This document shows positions 34,160 through 42,974 of a DNA stretch of 64,000 nt, in pieces. Position 1 is the first letter of the stretch. Each line of letters begins with the position of its first letter. The translations under genes and the position numbers were made by a program. A model generated the notes under the pieces. That model had not been told where the DNA came from. It saw nothing but the letters and a program-made list of their open reading frames with translations, and did no database searches. The DNA is from Allocoprobacillus sp002160865 (lineage in GTDB: Bacteria; Bacillota_I; Bacilli_A; Erysipelotrichales; Coprobacillaceae), in the NCBI RefSeq assembly GCF_042850985.1, contig NZ_AP031415.1:1922001-1986000 (forward strand), read 5' to 3'.

Positions 34160-34690
34160 TTATTTCTTTTTTTCTAGTGATGAGAATAGCAAAAAAATAT
34201 TTGTTATACCTCGAATTGTTGAAAATAATATATTTAACAGTAAAAACAATTCTATTATAAAGAAAGCAAAAAGAATATAAATTGACATATTTATCTTAAA
34301 ACCACTAAAAGACATATAGACAAAAATCAAACACAATAGAATAAGTTCAGAAAACACATTGAAACTAAATTGACTTAATAATTGAAGAAATGGATTCAGT
34401 TTATCATCCCTATTCTTTTTTATCTTTTCAATCTTTTCTGTTATAGATGGCATTATCATTAATATTGTAATCGTAAACCCGATTAATATCGAAAGAACAT
34501 TAGGTAAAATTGAAGAAAAATTATCTAAAGCAAGTTTCAATTGATTATTTTTCAAATATATAATCGCATATGTAACACTAATAAATAATGGCATATAAAT
34601 TTCAAATCGTCTTACCGGTTTATTAATTGATTTAAAATAATATTTTATAATATATATCCATTCAAAATAGAATTTTGCTTTATTGAACAT
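34160..34690 (-). CDS. Membrane protein of unknown function, partner of the next gene
   Basis: The 176-residue protein has about four hydrophobic helices: residues 32-48, 60-85 (LSILIGFTITILMIMPSI), 112-130 and 135-165. A charged cytosolic linker EKIEKIKKNRDDKLNP lies between helices 2 and 3. I do not recognise the family. Its start overlaps the stop of the upstream 296-residue gene by 11 bases, so the two form a tight pair. Small multi-helix proteins paired with a soluble partner occur in abortive-infection systems, but nothing here proves that role. Confidence 0.65.
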   Translation of the reverse strand: MFNKAKFYFEWIYIIKYYFKSINKPVRRFEIYMPLFISVTYAIIYLKNNQLKLALDNFSSILPNVLSILIGFTITILMIMPSITEKIEKIKKNRDDKLNPFLQLLSQFSFNVFSELILLCLIFVYMSFSGFKINMSIYILFAFFIIELFLLLNILFSTIRGITNIFLLFSSLEKKK

Positions 34691-35570
34691 TTTTTACATA
34701 CCTATACAATAAATCTCTTAACTCAGCCAGAATAAGACTTGATATTATCATACCTCTTTGATTTTTTTCAACATAAACATACTTTTTCATATTCAAATTT
34801 AAAGAATCTAATATGATATTATTATTATCAATATCTTTAGCTTGAACTTTAATTCTTTCAATTCTATTTCCAGTTAATTTATCATAGATTTCCTGTATAC
34901 ATTTTTTGGGAATGCTTTGTTTTTTCACCGATTTCATTGAAATAATCGCTTCTTTTCTAATAGATTCTTCGCTCATCATAGATGCATTCAAAAATGAACT
35001 TCCCAACATTTTTTTATCAATGGTTACATCAAATGAAATGATTCTTCTTGTATTTTCTAACATGTCTAAAAAATCATCCGAAACAATCGTATTATAAACC
35101 AATGCTCCATTAATTGAATATTCATTCAGAGATTTAAAATTATCAATTCTATCTTGAAAATACATTTTTATATTACTAATACTAACACCTCGTGACCCTT
35201 CTTCTTTTAGTAGATAGCATTCCTCATCTCCTAAATACATCACAGTATGAGTTAATTCTTTATCACCCTCTTCTAATCTTTTATCTGATTCTCTTTCCAT
35301 ACCTGTTTCACTAGACATATAATCAGGATTATAGTTATACTTACATGATTTAAAAATAACTTCATAATAAAATATATCTTTATGATTTTTCTTTTCTATT
35401 TTTTCGATTGATATTGCCTTATTATTTTTTTCATATTTGAATATTTGTTCACTCGCATTTCTTTGACTCAAAAAAACCAAAAATTTTTCAAACTCATCTT
35501 TATTAAAAATATAATCTTCATCATCTTTAAATTGTAGTGTATAATACCCTACTTTTTTTCTAACGCTCAT
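34680..35570 (-). CDS. Unrecognised soluble protein, first gene of a two-gene module
   Basis: The protein has 296 residues from ATG 35570 (AAGGGG six bases upstream). It starts SVRKKVGYYTLQFKDDEDYI and is rich in Lys, Glu and Asn, with no membrane helix or signal peptide. Central text ALVYNTIVSDDFLDMLENT and FDVTIDKKMLGSSFL suggests mixed alpha/beta structure. I see no catalytic motif I would trust. The codon use is very AT-rich, like the flanking genes. It is inserted between the truncated rmlD and the IS1595 element, consistent with horizontal gain. Confidence 0.6.
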   Translation of the reverse strand: MSVRKKVGYYTLQFKDDEDYIFNKDEFEKFLVFLSQRNASEQIFKYEKNNKAISIEKIEKKNHKDIFYYEVIFKSCKYNYNPDYMSSETGMERESDKRLEEGDKELTHTVMYLGDEECYLLKEEGSRGVSISNIKMYFQDRIDNFKSLNEYSINGALVYNTIVSDDFLDMLENTRRIISFDVTIDKKMLGSSFLNASMMSEESIRKEAIISMKSVKKQSIPKKCIQEIYDKLTGNRIERIKVQAKDIDNNNIILDSLNLNMKKYVYVEKNQRGMIISSLILAELRDLLYRYVKNVQ

Positions 35571-35859
35571 TGTATACCCCTTTTCTTTAGTTCTATATAC
35601 ATTATTATACATTTCAATACATTATTTGTAAATTTATACAAAATTAAACAATATAAATCAATAATATATAATTAAATACAATATGCAAAGAAAAAAACCC
35701 TATTAAACAATAGTTGACTCTTTCCCATTCAATATCATGAACTAATTCAGTGAGTAAAAAATATGTAAAATGCAAATTAAAATATTATATCTAATAAAAA
35801 TAATGGTTTTCTTAATCATATTCAATAAATCTAACGATTTCATTATAGTTAACTTCAGT

Positions 35860-36189
35860 TCATTCACCCAAGCCATCAAAAACATAATCAGTAGAAAAAT
35901 ACATAAGATGAATATCTAATTGCTGACAGATTTTTGCAATATTTTCTGTACCATCTTTGTTAACTTTACGGCATATTTCCACTTCATCTTCAGCTTTATC
36001 CACAGCAGTCCATGCTGCACAGTGAATGACTGCATCATACTCACTTGTAATGACTTCTTCCACTTGTTTAGCATTAGTAATATCCATTTCTTCTACATCT
36101 ACACCAACTGCTTCGATATTTCTTTTTTGACATTCATTAACAATATCATATCCTAATTGTCCTTTAACACCTGTTACCAATACTTTCAT
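35860..36189 (-). pseudogene. rmlD: dTDP-4-dehydrorhamnose reductase, truncated
   Basis: The 109 residues match the N-terminal third of RmlD: VLVTGVKGQLGYDIV, HCAAWTAVDKAE and MYFSTDYVFDG (Tyr of the active site would follow). A full enzyme has about 280 residues, and the rest is missing. The stop follows DGLGE. The truncation point faces the unknown two-gene module, so an insertion/deletion there probably removed the 3' end. It overlaps rmlB by one base. Confidence 0.88.
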
Positions 36190-37223
36190 TACTCTTCTAC
36201 TCTACCTTTATCAACATACATCTTTTGGAAATAGTTTTGATATTCTCCTGAAAGAATGTTATGCCACCATTCTTTATTATCAAGATACCATTGAATTGTC
36301 TGTTGGATTCCTGTATCAAAGTTATATTTTGGTTTCCATCCTAATTCTGTTTCCAGTTTTGTTGGATCAATCGCATATCTTAAATCATGTCCTTTTCTAT
36401 CTTCTACATACTTGATTAATGATTCTGGTTTATCTAATGTTTTTAAGATTGTTTTAACAACCTGAAGATTTGTTCTTTCACTATGTCCACCTACATTATA
36501 GACTTCTCCAACCCTTCCATTTCTAATGATTAAATCAATAGCCACACAATGATCATAAACATGTAACCAATCTCTCACATTTTCTCCTGTTCCATAAACT
36601 GGTAATGATTCATCAGCTAATGCTCTTGAAATCATTAATGGAATAAGTTTTTCTGGAAAATGATATGGTCCATAGTTATTAGAACATCTGCTGATTGTGA
36701 CAGGTAAACCATATGTTCTATGATATGCTAACACAAATAAATCAGCAGCAGCTTTAGATGAACTGTATGGACTAGATGTATGTAATGGTGTTTCTTCTGT
36801 AAAGAACAAGTCTGGTCTATCTAATGGTAAATCACCATAGACTTCATCAGTTGATACCTGATGATATCTTTTGATTCCATATTGATTACATGCATCTAAT
36901 AATGTTGTTGTTCCCATAACATTTGTTCTGACAAAACTTTCAGGATCTTCAATACTTCTATCAACATGTGACTCAGCTGCAAAGTTGACAACAACATCAA
37001 ATTTTTCTTTTTCAAATAGATCAAAGATAAACTTTCTATCAGCAATATCACCTTTGATAAACTTATAATTAGGTTTTCCTTCTACTGGTTTACATGTTTC
37101 TAAGTTACCAGCATAAGTTAATAAATCTAAATTGACAATCATATCTTCTGGATATTTATTCACCATATAATGAACAAAGTTACCACCAATAAATCCTGCT
37201 CCACCTGTGACTAATATTTTCAT
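36189..37223 (-). CDS. rmlB: dTDP-glucose 4,6-dehydratase
   Basis: The 344-residue short-chain dehydrogenase-type enzyme has the NAD site VTGGAGFIGGNFVHY, active-site STDEVYGDL and YSSSKAAADLF (Tyr-x3-Lys), and RCSNNYGPYHFPEKLIP. It makes dTDP-4-keto-6-deoxyglucose from dTDP-glucose. It appears intact. With RmlD broken and RmlC absent here, its product may feed another sugar pathway, or the missing steps may be encoded elsewhere. Confidence 0.97.
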   Translation of the reverse strand: MKILVTGGAGFIGGNFVHYMVNKYPEDMIVNLDLLTYAGNLETCKPVEGKPNYKFIKGDIADRKFIFDLFEKEKFDVVVNFAAESHVDRSIEDPESFVRTNVMGTTTLLDACNQYGIKRYHQVSTDEVYGDLPLDRPDLFFTEETPLHTSSPYSSSKAAADLFVLAYHRTYGLPVTISRCSNNYGPYHFPEKLIPLMISRALADESLPVYGTGENVRDWLHVYDHCVAIDLIIRNGRVGEVYNVGGHSERTNLQVVKTILKTLDKPESLIKYVEDRKGHDLRYAIDPTKLETELGWKPKYNFDTGIQQTIQWYLDNKEWWHNILSGEYQNYFQKMYVDKGRVEE

Positions 37224-37320
37224 ATCTCATCTCTCATCTTTAACATTTCATCATTTTAATTCTTTAATAACATTTAAAACTTCTACTAAAAAAATTATTC
37301 AAGTTATATAAGATAAATAA

Positions 37321-38118
37321 CTATATTTTTTTAGATATCCATCCATTTAAATATGCTATTTCTTCTAAACATGCAACGTTTTCATGAAAAATCATCTCTA
37401 TATTTTTCACAAAATTTGTTGCTTCATTTAATGAATTATGTGTGCCTATATCAAACCATGTAATCTTATCGTCCAATAAAATCACTTCTAATTCTCCATT
37501 ATCCAGATATGTTCTATTTAAATCTGTTATTTCAAATTCTCCTCTTTCACTAGGGCAAATATTCTTTGCATATTCTATAACTTTATTATCATAAAAATAT
37601 AATCCAGTTACTGCATAATTTGATTTAGGATAATTAGGTTTTTCCTCAATAGAAATAGCCTCCCCATTATCGCTTAACTCTATTACTCCAAATCGTTTAG
37701 GATTTTCAACATGATATCCAAAAACAACAGCACCTAAAACAATTGATGTGGCTCTTTCTAAATATTCAGTTAATGTCTGACCATAAAAAAGATTATCGCC
37801 TAAAATAAGAGCACAACCATCACCATTAAGGAACTCTTCCCCTAATAAAAGAGCTTGAGTCAACCCTCTTGGAGATTCTTGTACTTTATATTGTAAATCA
37901 ATACCAAATTGATGTCCACTTCCTAATAATTCTTCAAATTTCGGTGTACTTTCAGGTGTTGAAATAATTAAAATTTCTTTAATTTTTGCTTTCATTAAAA
38001 TACTCAATGGATAAAAGATCATCGGTTTATCAAAAACTGGCAACAAATGCTTGTTTACACCTTTTGTAAGAGGATAAAGTCTTTTTCCATTTCCACCGGC
38101 CATAACAATCCCTTTCAT
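37321..38118 (-). CDS. rmlA: Glucose-1-phosphate thymidylyltransferase
   Basis: The 265-residue NTP transferase has GGNGKRLYPLTKGVNKHLLP, ALILGDNLFYGQ (metal Asp), GYHVENPKRFGVIE, EKPNYPKSNYAVTGLYFYD and WFDIGTHNSL. It makes dTDP-glucose, the substrate of RmlB. It is somewhat shorter than the roughly 290-residue RmlA enzymes but all core motifs are there. The first-loop Lys replaces the usual Thr (GGxGTRL), as in some short forms. A gap of about 100 bases separates it from rmlB. Confidence 0.92.
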   Translation of the reverse strand: MKGIVMAGGNGKRLYPLTKGVNKHLLPVFDKPMIFYPLSILMKAKIKEILIISTPESTPKFEELLGSGHQFGIDLQYKVQESPRGLTQALLLGEEFLNGDGCALILGDNLFYGQTLTEYLERATSIVLGAVVFGYHVENPKRFGVIELSDNGEAISIEEKPNYPKSNYAVTGLYFYDNKVIEYAKNICPSERGEFEITDLNRTYLDNGELEVILLDDKITWFDIGTHNSLNEATNFVKNIEMIFHENVACLEEIAYLNGWISKKI

Positions 38119-38260
38119 AGCTACTTCCCTCCAATTTCAAAGATATATAGAACCTTATGAAAATCACATCATGCTACTTAACCTTCATTATTCATATATC
38201 ATCATTTTTTCTCTTAATTCAAGTATAATTTGATTATCAAAAACTTTCAATATTTAATAA

Positions 38261-38288
38261 AAAAATCACCTCATCTTGAAGTGATTCT
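38261..38288 (-). terminator. Terminator of the VanZ-like gene
   Basis: The ATCACTTC/GAGGTGAT stem followed by TTTTTT on the minus strand begins right at the stop of the VanZ-like gene. Confidence 0.7.
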
Positions 38289-38822
38289 CTATTCATAAGC
38301 TCCTTTGATTAAACCTTTGTGTTTTTGATACTTTGTCATAATTGTATACATAATACAATAAATCACAAGGGCTGCTAAAATTCCTAACAATGCTCCTCCT
38401 GTATCAATTAAACAGTCTGTAAAACTAGCTCCTCTTCCATCAACAAACATTTGATGAAATTCATCAGTTAATGCATATCCAAAAGAGAATAAAGCCGTTA
38501 AGAACATTCTTAATGTCATACTCATATTAAATGTAAATAAAACAATCATGACATTAATACTTAATATAAAATATATACTCATATGTGCTAATTTTCTAAA
38601 AAACAGCTCTATCAAAGCATAATGTTCTGGAGTAATAGATATTGTTAAATCTTTACCAGTAAAATGATACACAGCTTTATTAAAAACCTGTACACAAAAA
38701 TCACTTAATTCATGTGATGTCACACCTGTATCCATTGAAAATCTAAAAATAACAATCATCCAAATCAATGTTGTTAGTATAGCAATAATTCTTAATCTGA
38801 CTTTTACCTTGGGATTCATCAT
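38289..38822 (-). CDS. VanZ-like family membrane protein
   Basis: The 177-residue protein has four to five hydrophobic helices. The VanZ signature IFRFSMDTGVTSHELSD follows the first, then LFFRKLAHMSIYFILS, and ALTDEFHQMFVDGRGASFTDCLIDTGG carries the conserved Asp-Glu-x-x-Q and Arg-x-x-x-x-x-D. VanZ-type proteins are linked to low-level teicoplanin resistance in enterococci, but most chromosomal homologues have no known role. It is the last host gene before the conjugative element. Confidence 0.9.
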   Translation of the reverse strand: MMNPKVKVRLRIIAILTTLIWMIVIFRFSMDTGVTSHELSDFCVQVFNKAVYHFTGKDLTISITPEHYALIELFFRKLAHMSIYFILSINVMIVLFTFNMSMTLRMFLTALFSFGYALTDEFHQMFVDGRGASFTDCLIDTGGALLGILAALVIYCIMYTIMTKYQKHKGLIKGAYE

Positions 38823-39214
38823 ATCCCCTCCTATCTTGATAGCATTATAATTATCTTTATCATAAATATCAAGATAATTATTCTTAAGAATTTCTTAATC
38901 TTATAGAATTAAAATACAAATTGAATATTAACTTTTGAATTTTACTATGATTGCTTTCTCCATACGCTATTTGTATTGATAATTTAAATAATCGTAGGGT
39001 TGAGATATACCTTTAAAGTTATTTTATGGTGTCTTTTTTCATAAAAAAACTCACTAAATTTCTGATTATCTTTTCATAAGCTGGTAAATGTCGGTATAGC
39101 CTGTATTTTAGGGCTTTATCGGCATTTTCTGTTTGGAAGATACATTGCAAAAGCTGGCATTTACCAGCATGAAAATGCAACCAAAAGTAGTAAATGAGTA
39201 GTACAATCACCGAT
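38823..39214. other. Junction region between host DNA and the conjugative element
   Basis: No convincing gene. AT-rich host-like sequence passes, near 39,000-39,050, into the terminal region of the Tn916-like element beside int. An inverted repeat, GCTGGTAAATG (39080-39090) and CATTTACCAGC (39158-39168), flanks about 70 bases and could be an arm-type Int binding site. The exact attachment site was not identified because the other end is outside the window. Confidence 0.5.
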
Positions 39215-40411
39215 TTAAGAAGCAAGAGCCAGCCTTTCAAGTTCTGCTTTTGCTGAATTGAAAGTACCGTGTGCGTAGTACCCTAATGTCATGGTGATGT
39301 TTGCGTGTCCCATGATGTATTGCAGGGTGTTCGGGTTCATTCCTTTGTTTGCCATGTTCGTGCAGTAGGTATGTCTGAATGAGTGTGGTGTGATGTTTGG
39401 TAGCTGGTCTTTATGTGTCTTGTTGTATTTCTTCACAAGCCCACGCAACATACTTTCATAGTTTCCAGCCACTTTAGGGAAGCCCTTTTGGTTTAGGAAC
39501 AGGAAATTGCTGTAACCGCCTATGATGATAGGCTCTGCCTTTCCTCTGTTCTGTAACACTCGCTTAAAGGCTTGATAGGCTCTTTCTGTCATTGGAAGCT
39601 GGCGTTCTCCTTTTTTGGTCTTAGGCGTTTCAATGTAGTAGCCGATTTCGCTGTCTTTCAATAGCTGGTGGTCTACATTGATGATACGGTTCACCATATC
39701 AATATGGACTGTCAGACCGCAAAATTCAGAAATACGAAGCCCTGTTTCCAGAAGAATAACCACTTCATCATAATACTTGCTGTACGTCTTGTCCTGTTCC
39801 ATAAAGGCAAGCATTTTTTCTTCCTGCTCTGGCGTGAGAATGACTTTAGGTTCTGAATTATCTTCCAGAACGTCACTCAATTTGAAGCTGAAAGGATTTT
39901 TTCTGATACAGTCGTCCTCAATCGCCATATAGAATGACGCTTTCAGAGAACGCTTGTAATTGCTAATCGTCTTGTAGGAAAAGCCATTCTCATACATTCG
40001 CATAGCCCATTCCTTACCGTCCGATAGCTTCACCGTATCAATGCTCCTTGCACCCAGAGGGTCGTTTTCCAGAATTTTCATAAGGTACTGGCGACCTTTT
40101 TCTGTATTGCGTTTCACATTTTTTCTCTGGCTGTTCTTCTTTGCGTAGAGCTGGCAGACTGTCATTTTCCCACCTATGGTATTGATACCGTCGGCAAGGT
40201 CTTTCTTAATCTGCTTTTCTTTTTCTCTCAACGACAAATCTTCACGTTTCCCAGCAGGTGTCTTGTCTGTTGGAACAAGTTTCCAAGCATACTTAAACTG
40301 TGGTTTCCCGTATATATCGGTATATTTGTAAACGTATCTTCCGTCTTTTCTCTGGCTCTCTCCAAGTCGTAAATTGCGTCCCTTATTGTCTTTTCTTTTT
40401 ACATTAGACAT
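39215..40411 (-). CDS. int: Tn916-type integrase (tyrosine recombinase)
   Basis: The 398-residue protein closely follows Tn916 Int. The N-terminal arm-binding domain has NLRLGESQRKDGRYVYKYTD, the core-binding region KTISNYKRSLKASFYMAIED, and the catalytic domain ETGLRISEFCGLTV, ITPHSFRHTYCTNMA and IMGHANITMTLGYYAHGT with R-H-x-x-R-H-Y intact. It integrates and excises the element. The ATG has GGAG upstream. It should be functional with the Xis gene next to it. Confidence 0.97.
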   Translation of the reverse strand: MSNVKRKDNKGRNLRLGESQRKDGRYVYKYTDIYGKPQFKYAWKLVPTDKTPAGKREDLSLREKEKQIKKDLADGINTIGGKMTVCQLYAKKNSQRKNVKRNTEKGRQYLMKILENDPLGARSIDTVKLSDGKEWAMRMYENGFSYKTISNYKRSLKASFYMAIEDDCIRKNPFSFKLSDVLEDNSEPKVILTPEQEEKMLAFMEQDKTYSKYYDEVVILLETGLRISEFCGLTVHIDMVNRIINVDHQLLKDSEIGYYIETPKTKKGERQLPMTERAYQAFKRVLQNRGKAEPIIIGGYSNFLFLNQKGFPKVAGNYESMLRGLVKKYNKTHKDQLPNITPHSFRHTYCTNMANKGMNPNTLQYIMGHANITMTLGYYAHGTFNSAKAELERLALAS

Positions 40412-40490
40412 AGTGCGAAGCTCCTTTCCGTCAAGGAATGAGCCGTTGATACGCTATATTTTATTATACCATATCTACGGCTCGCTGACA

Positions 40491-40697
40491 TTAGATTTCG
40501 TCCAATGTATCAATGATTTTTTCAAACTGTTTTCGCTTAATCTGCACACGGTTTCCGTTCACAATTACCCAGCCAGCGTCGAGATTTTCCTCTGCCAGCT
40601 TACGCAGTTTCTTTTCCCCGATACGGAAGTATTTTGACGCTTCTTCGATAGTCAACGTATATTTTTCCCAGATAGGCACATCAGTATTGTTTATCAT
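40491..40697 (-). CDS. xis: Excisionase Xis
   Basis: The 68-residue winged-helix protein (VPIWEKYTLTIEEASKYFRI, KLRKLAEENLDAGWVIVNG, RIQIKRKQFEKIIDTLDEI-like end) is a clear match to Tn916 Xis. It bends DNA at the element ends and favours excision. GGGGTG lies upstream of the ATG. It precedes int as in Tn916. Confidence 0.96.
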   Translation of the reverse strand: MINNTDVPIWEKYTLTIEEASKYFRIGEKKLRKLAEENLDAGWVIVNGNRVQIKRKQFEKIIDTLDEI

Positions 40698-41106
40698 ATA
40701 TAAGCACCCCCTTTACTGTGTGTCTTTTGGAAGCAGACAGACGGCTCTGGAAAAGCTCCGCTGGTATCTCAACCAATCTCATTCCTATGAGCAAAACCAC
40801 CTCTGGGACGTATCATTATCCTGTGAATACAGGTCGTGGCAAAGCGACTTTTCCAACGGTCACTCTCGGATCACTGCATGGGTCGCTCGCTCTCTTTTGG
40901 AAAGGTCATGGCGTACAGTCCCCGTGGCTCGCTGTATCACAAACGTATCTGTCTGCTTTATTCACTTGTCAAAGAACAACAACGGCTGTTTATACGCCTG
41001 TCAAAGCCCATATAAATACAAAGCTATATAGACTTTGAAAGATGTATAAATCCCAGAGAGGACGCAGGAAAGGGGGTAATGCGTCACTCTGTAATGGGAC
41101 GTAGAT
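40698..41106. other. 409-base region between xis and the Orf8-like gene
   Basis: GC-richer than the host, with no minus-strand gene. Two overlapping plus-strand open frames (106 and 172 codons) cross it but lack convincing ribosome sites and family signatures. One overlaps xis antisense. I treat it as noncoding or regulatory; a role in int/xis control is conceivable. Confidence 0.4.
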
Positions 41107-41352
41107 TTACGCCACTTTGAAATTAAGCACCTGCTCAATCAGCTTTGCTTCCAGACGGCTACGCATATCCTCGTCAACGGTGGTATGAGGATTGCCGTAT
41201 TCGTCAATGCTTGTTCGCATGGACAAGCGGGCAATATAAGGCTCGTAATGGGACAATACAACATTCATAGCCAGAATATCGCCCTGTGAAGCTGAAACGA
41301 TAACAGGGTAAGGCAGTAAGCCATTGCCTTTATGTACCGCTTTATTCTTCAT
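41107..41352 (-). CDS. Tn916 Orf8-like helix-turn-helix protein
   Basis: The 81-residue protein starts at ATG 41352 with GGAGG upstream, overlapping the previous gene's stop. Its features are LPYPVIVSASQGDILAMNVVLSHYEPYIARLSMR and a C-terminal DMRSRLEAKLIEQVLNF, the family of short regulators paired with Orf7 in Tn916-like elements. It likely acts with the sigma-like protein to regulate excision and transfer. Confidence 0.85.
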   Translation of the reverse strand: MKNKAVHKGNGLLPYPVIVSASQGDILAMNVVLSHYEPYIARLSMRTSIDEYGNPHTTVDEDMRSRLEAKLIEQVLNFKVA

Positions 41353-41767
41353 GCTGTTTTTCCTCCATTCTTTTTCTGACTTTTTCAAATCCTCTTTGAC
41401 GCTTATAGTTCACTGTACGGCGTACAATTTTCAGCAGGTCGGCAATCTCGCCGTCGTTGAAGCCTAAACCGTAGAGCAACAAGATAAAGCGTTCTTCTTC
41501 AGAAAGTTCCTGCAACGCTTCACTCAACAGCTCATTCTTGATTTTCACGTCGTAGCCCATGACTTTGTAAAGGTCATAGTCCGTGGAATAATCGTCATAA
41601 GTAGCGAGTTCCGCAAGCTGTTCTGGCGTGAGTTCTGAAAAGGAAACCTGTACGTCATTCAAATGCTGGTAATGCTTTTGAATGTTGATAGCTTCATTCT
41701 TCAAAATCTTCTTACAGTAACAGTCAAAGACTTTCTGTACATCTTCTGGAGAAGTGGGTCTGTTCAC
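41342..41767 (-). CDS. Tn916 Orf7-like sigma-70-type regulator
   Basis: The 141-residue protein starts with GTG and has AAGGAGGTG directly upstream. The second half has sigma-70 region 4 character: LQELSEEERFILLLYGLGFNDGEIADLLKIVRRTVNYKRQR. In Tn916 the Orf7/Orf8 pair promotes excision and conjugation transcription. It overlaps Orf8. Upstream sits a terminator that may attenuate its expression (41890-41931). Confidence 0.88.
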   Translation of the reverse strand: MNRPTSPEDVQKVFDCYCKKILKNEAINIQKHYQHLNDVQVSFSELTPEQLAELATYDDYSTDYDLYKVMGYDVKIKNELLSEALQELSEEERFILLLYGLGFNDGEIADLLKIVRRTVNYKRQRGFEKVRKRMEEKQHEE

Positions 41768-41889
41768 ATTTTCACCTCCTTTCGTTTGTCAAAAGGTGGT
41801 GATTGTAACCGCTCCTTCCCCCTTTCCGTCATTAATACAAATGAGAGGGTACGAGCTGGCAAAGTTTGAAAAAGAAATCCAGAAAAAAC

Positions 41890-41931
41890 AAAAAAGCCCA
41901 AGAAGTTGTAATAACCTCGTTGAGCTTTAGT
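41890..41931 (-). terminator. Terminator/attenuator upstream of the Orf7-like gene
   Basis: On the minus strand AAAGCTCAA / TTGGGCTTT form a stem around an ACGAGG...CTTC loop, followed by TTTTTTG. It lies between a short open frame (41961-42038) and the Orf7-like gene, so transcription must pass it to reach Orf7/Orf8. Confidence 0.6.
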
Positions 41932-41960
41932 GAATATAATCGACAGATAGTGAGGAAATT

Positions 41961-42038
41961 CTACACGGAAATAGCTGTAAACTCCCTTAACGTGGATTGA
42001 ATTTTTTTTGATGATTTTCTTTTATGCGCTCCTGTCAT
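41961..42038 (-). CDS. Putative 25-residue leader peptide
   Basis: The ATG is preceded by GGGAGG at good spacing. The product is MTGAHKRKSSKKIQSTLREF plus five residues, strongly basic with a KSSKK run. It ends about 30 bases before the terminator at 41890-41931. Position suggests a leader peptide controlling readthrough into the Orf7/Orf8 genes. This is inference; the rest of 41768-42208 holds only the terminator hairpins and the Orf7 ribosome site. Confidence 0.4.
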   Translation of the reverse strand: MTGAHKRKSSKKIQSTLREFTAISV

Positions 42039-42154
42039 TCGTAATCCTCCCGTGAAGAAACCGCCTTGCCAAAATAAGGCAAATTTCAACAGGATAAGCA
42101 TAAAAGATAAATCCGTCCTAATTCCGTCCAAATCCCTGTTTTTCAGCAGGAACT

Positions 42155-42205
42155 AAAAAAAGGCTATCACACCCAGCATAAATGCCGTGATTGCGATAAC
42201 CTTGT
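42155..42205 (-). terminator. Terminator after the 121-residue gene
   Basis: On the minus strand AAGGTTATC...GTGATAGCC arms with a long AT/GC loop are followed by TTTTTTT (about 42159-42165), directly past the stop at 42209. Confidence 0.6.
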
Positions 42206-42208
42206 GTA

Positions 42209-42574
42209 TCAGATAATCTCTGTATTTTCTTTAATAAGCTGGCGAATATCGTCCTGCTTTGCTGGCGGTACTTGACTGATGAAGTCCTCTATCCATTTAT
42301 CAATCTGTTCATAAACATTTTCATCTTCATAATATTCTGGATAGCCTTTCAGAATATCGAACTCCCTGTCTGTACGTTCTGCTTCCTTACACGCCATTTC
42401 TAAATGCTCACTAATCAATTCCTGCGTGTAGGAAGAATAACCAAGAACGGTTGTGATGTATGTGATACGCTCAAAATCTGCTTGTGTCATGGCTTCCTTG
42501 CCTGTCAGTAAGTTGTAGTCATGCTGTCCGCATAGAGACAGAAACACTTCCTTTTGCTTCTCCGCTTGAACCAT
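42209..42574 (-). CDS. Element-encoded protein of unknown function
   Basis: The protein has 121 residues from ATG 42574 (AGGAG eight bases upstream). It is acidic and helical, with DYNLLTGKEAMTQADFERI, ELISEHLEMACKEAERTD and an end DDIRQLIKENTEII. I recognise no domain. It follows the 74-residue gene in the same direction and probably shares its transcript. Such small acidic proteins are common passengers in Tn916-like elements. Confidence 0.6.
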   Translation of the reverse strand: MVQAEKQKEVFLSLCGQHDYNLLTGKEAMTQADFERITYITTVLGYSSYTQELISEHLEMACKEAERTDREFDILKGYPEYYEDENVYEQIDKWIEDFISQVPPAKQDDIRQLIKENTEII

Positions 42575-42593
42575 AATAGCCACTCCTAAATCC

Positions 42594-42818
42594 TTAAAAT
42601 TTTAGCTGTCTGCTGGCAGTACAGATAAATTCCTCTGGAGTAGGTGTACTGTTGCCAAACATACGCCTAAACTCTGCCTGCTGGTCTGGGTCGTCACTAT
42701 TCATTACCGCTATGATTTTATCCTGTATCTGTTCACGGACTTCTGAAACAGAAAGCCCATGTAGACGAGCCATTTCTTTTATCATTTTCCTGCTGTCCCT
42801 TTTACTGAATTTCATCAT
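42594..42818 (-). CDS. Small helical element protein (74 aa)
   Basis: Starting at ATG 42818 (GAGGTG ten bases upstream), the product reads KFSKRDSRKMIKEMARLHGL then SVSEVREQIQDKIIAVMNSD and ends ASRQLKF. It has an HTH-like helical pattern reminiscent of sporulation-factor-like small proteins found in conjugative elements. No function is assigned. A longer in-frame extension upstream overlaps the divergent regulator gene and is not coding. Confidence 0.6.
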   Translation of the reverse strand: MMKFSKRDSRKMIKEMARLHGLSVSEVREQIQDKIIAVMNSDDPDQQAEFRRMFGNSTPTPEEFICTASRQLKF

Positions 42819-42974
42819 ATCTCTAATGCACCTCTTTTCTAAAATGTATATTCTATCAAAATTAAATAAAACTATAACTGTTGGAATAGATACCTTTATC
42901 AGTCTATTATAAAGCATTTTTGCAAAGGTTACAATGTATAAGAATAGATTTTTTGAAAGGAGTGTGTCAGTTAT

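Noticed and set aside
39019..39240. 73-codon minus-strand frame overlapping the end of int
   Set aside because: Sits in the element's terminal region with inverted repeats, no ribosome site and no recognisable product.
40513..41038. Two overlapping plus-strand frames (172 and 106 codons) between xis and Orf8
   Set aside because: Low-complexity mixed composition, antisense to xis in part, no convincing start; kept only as a noncoding region.
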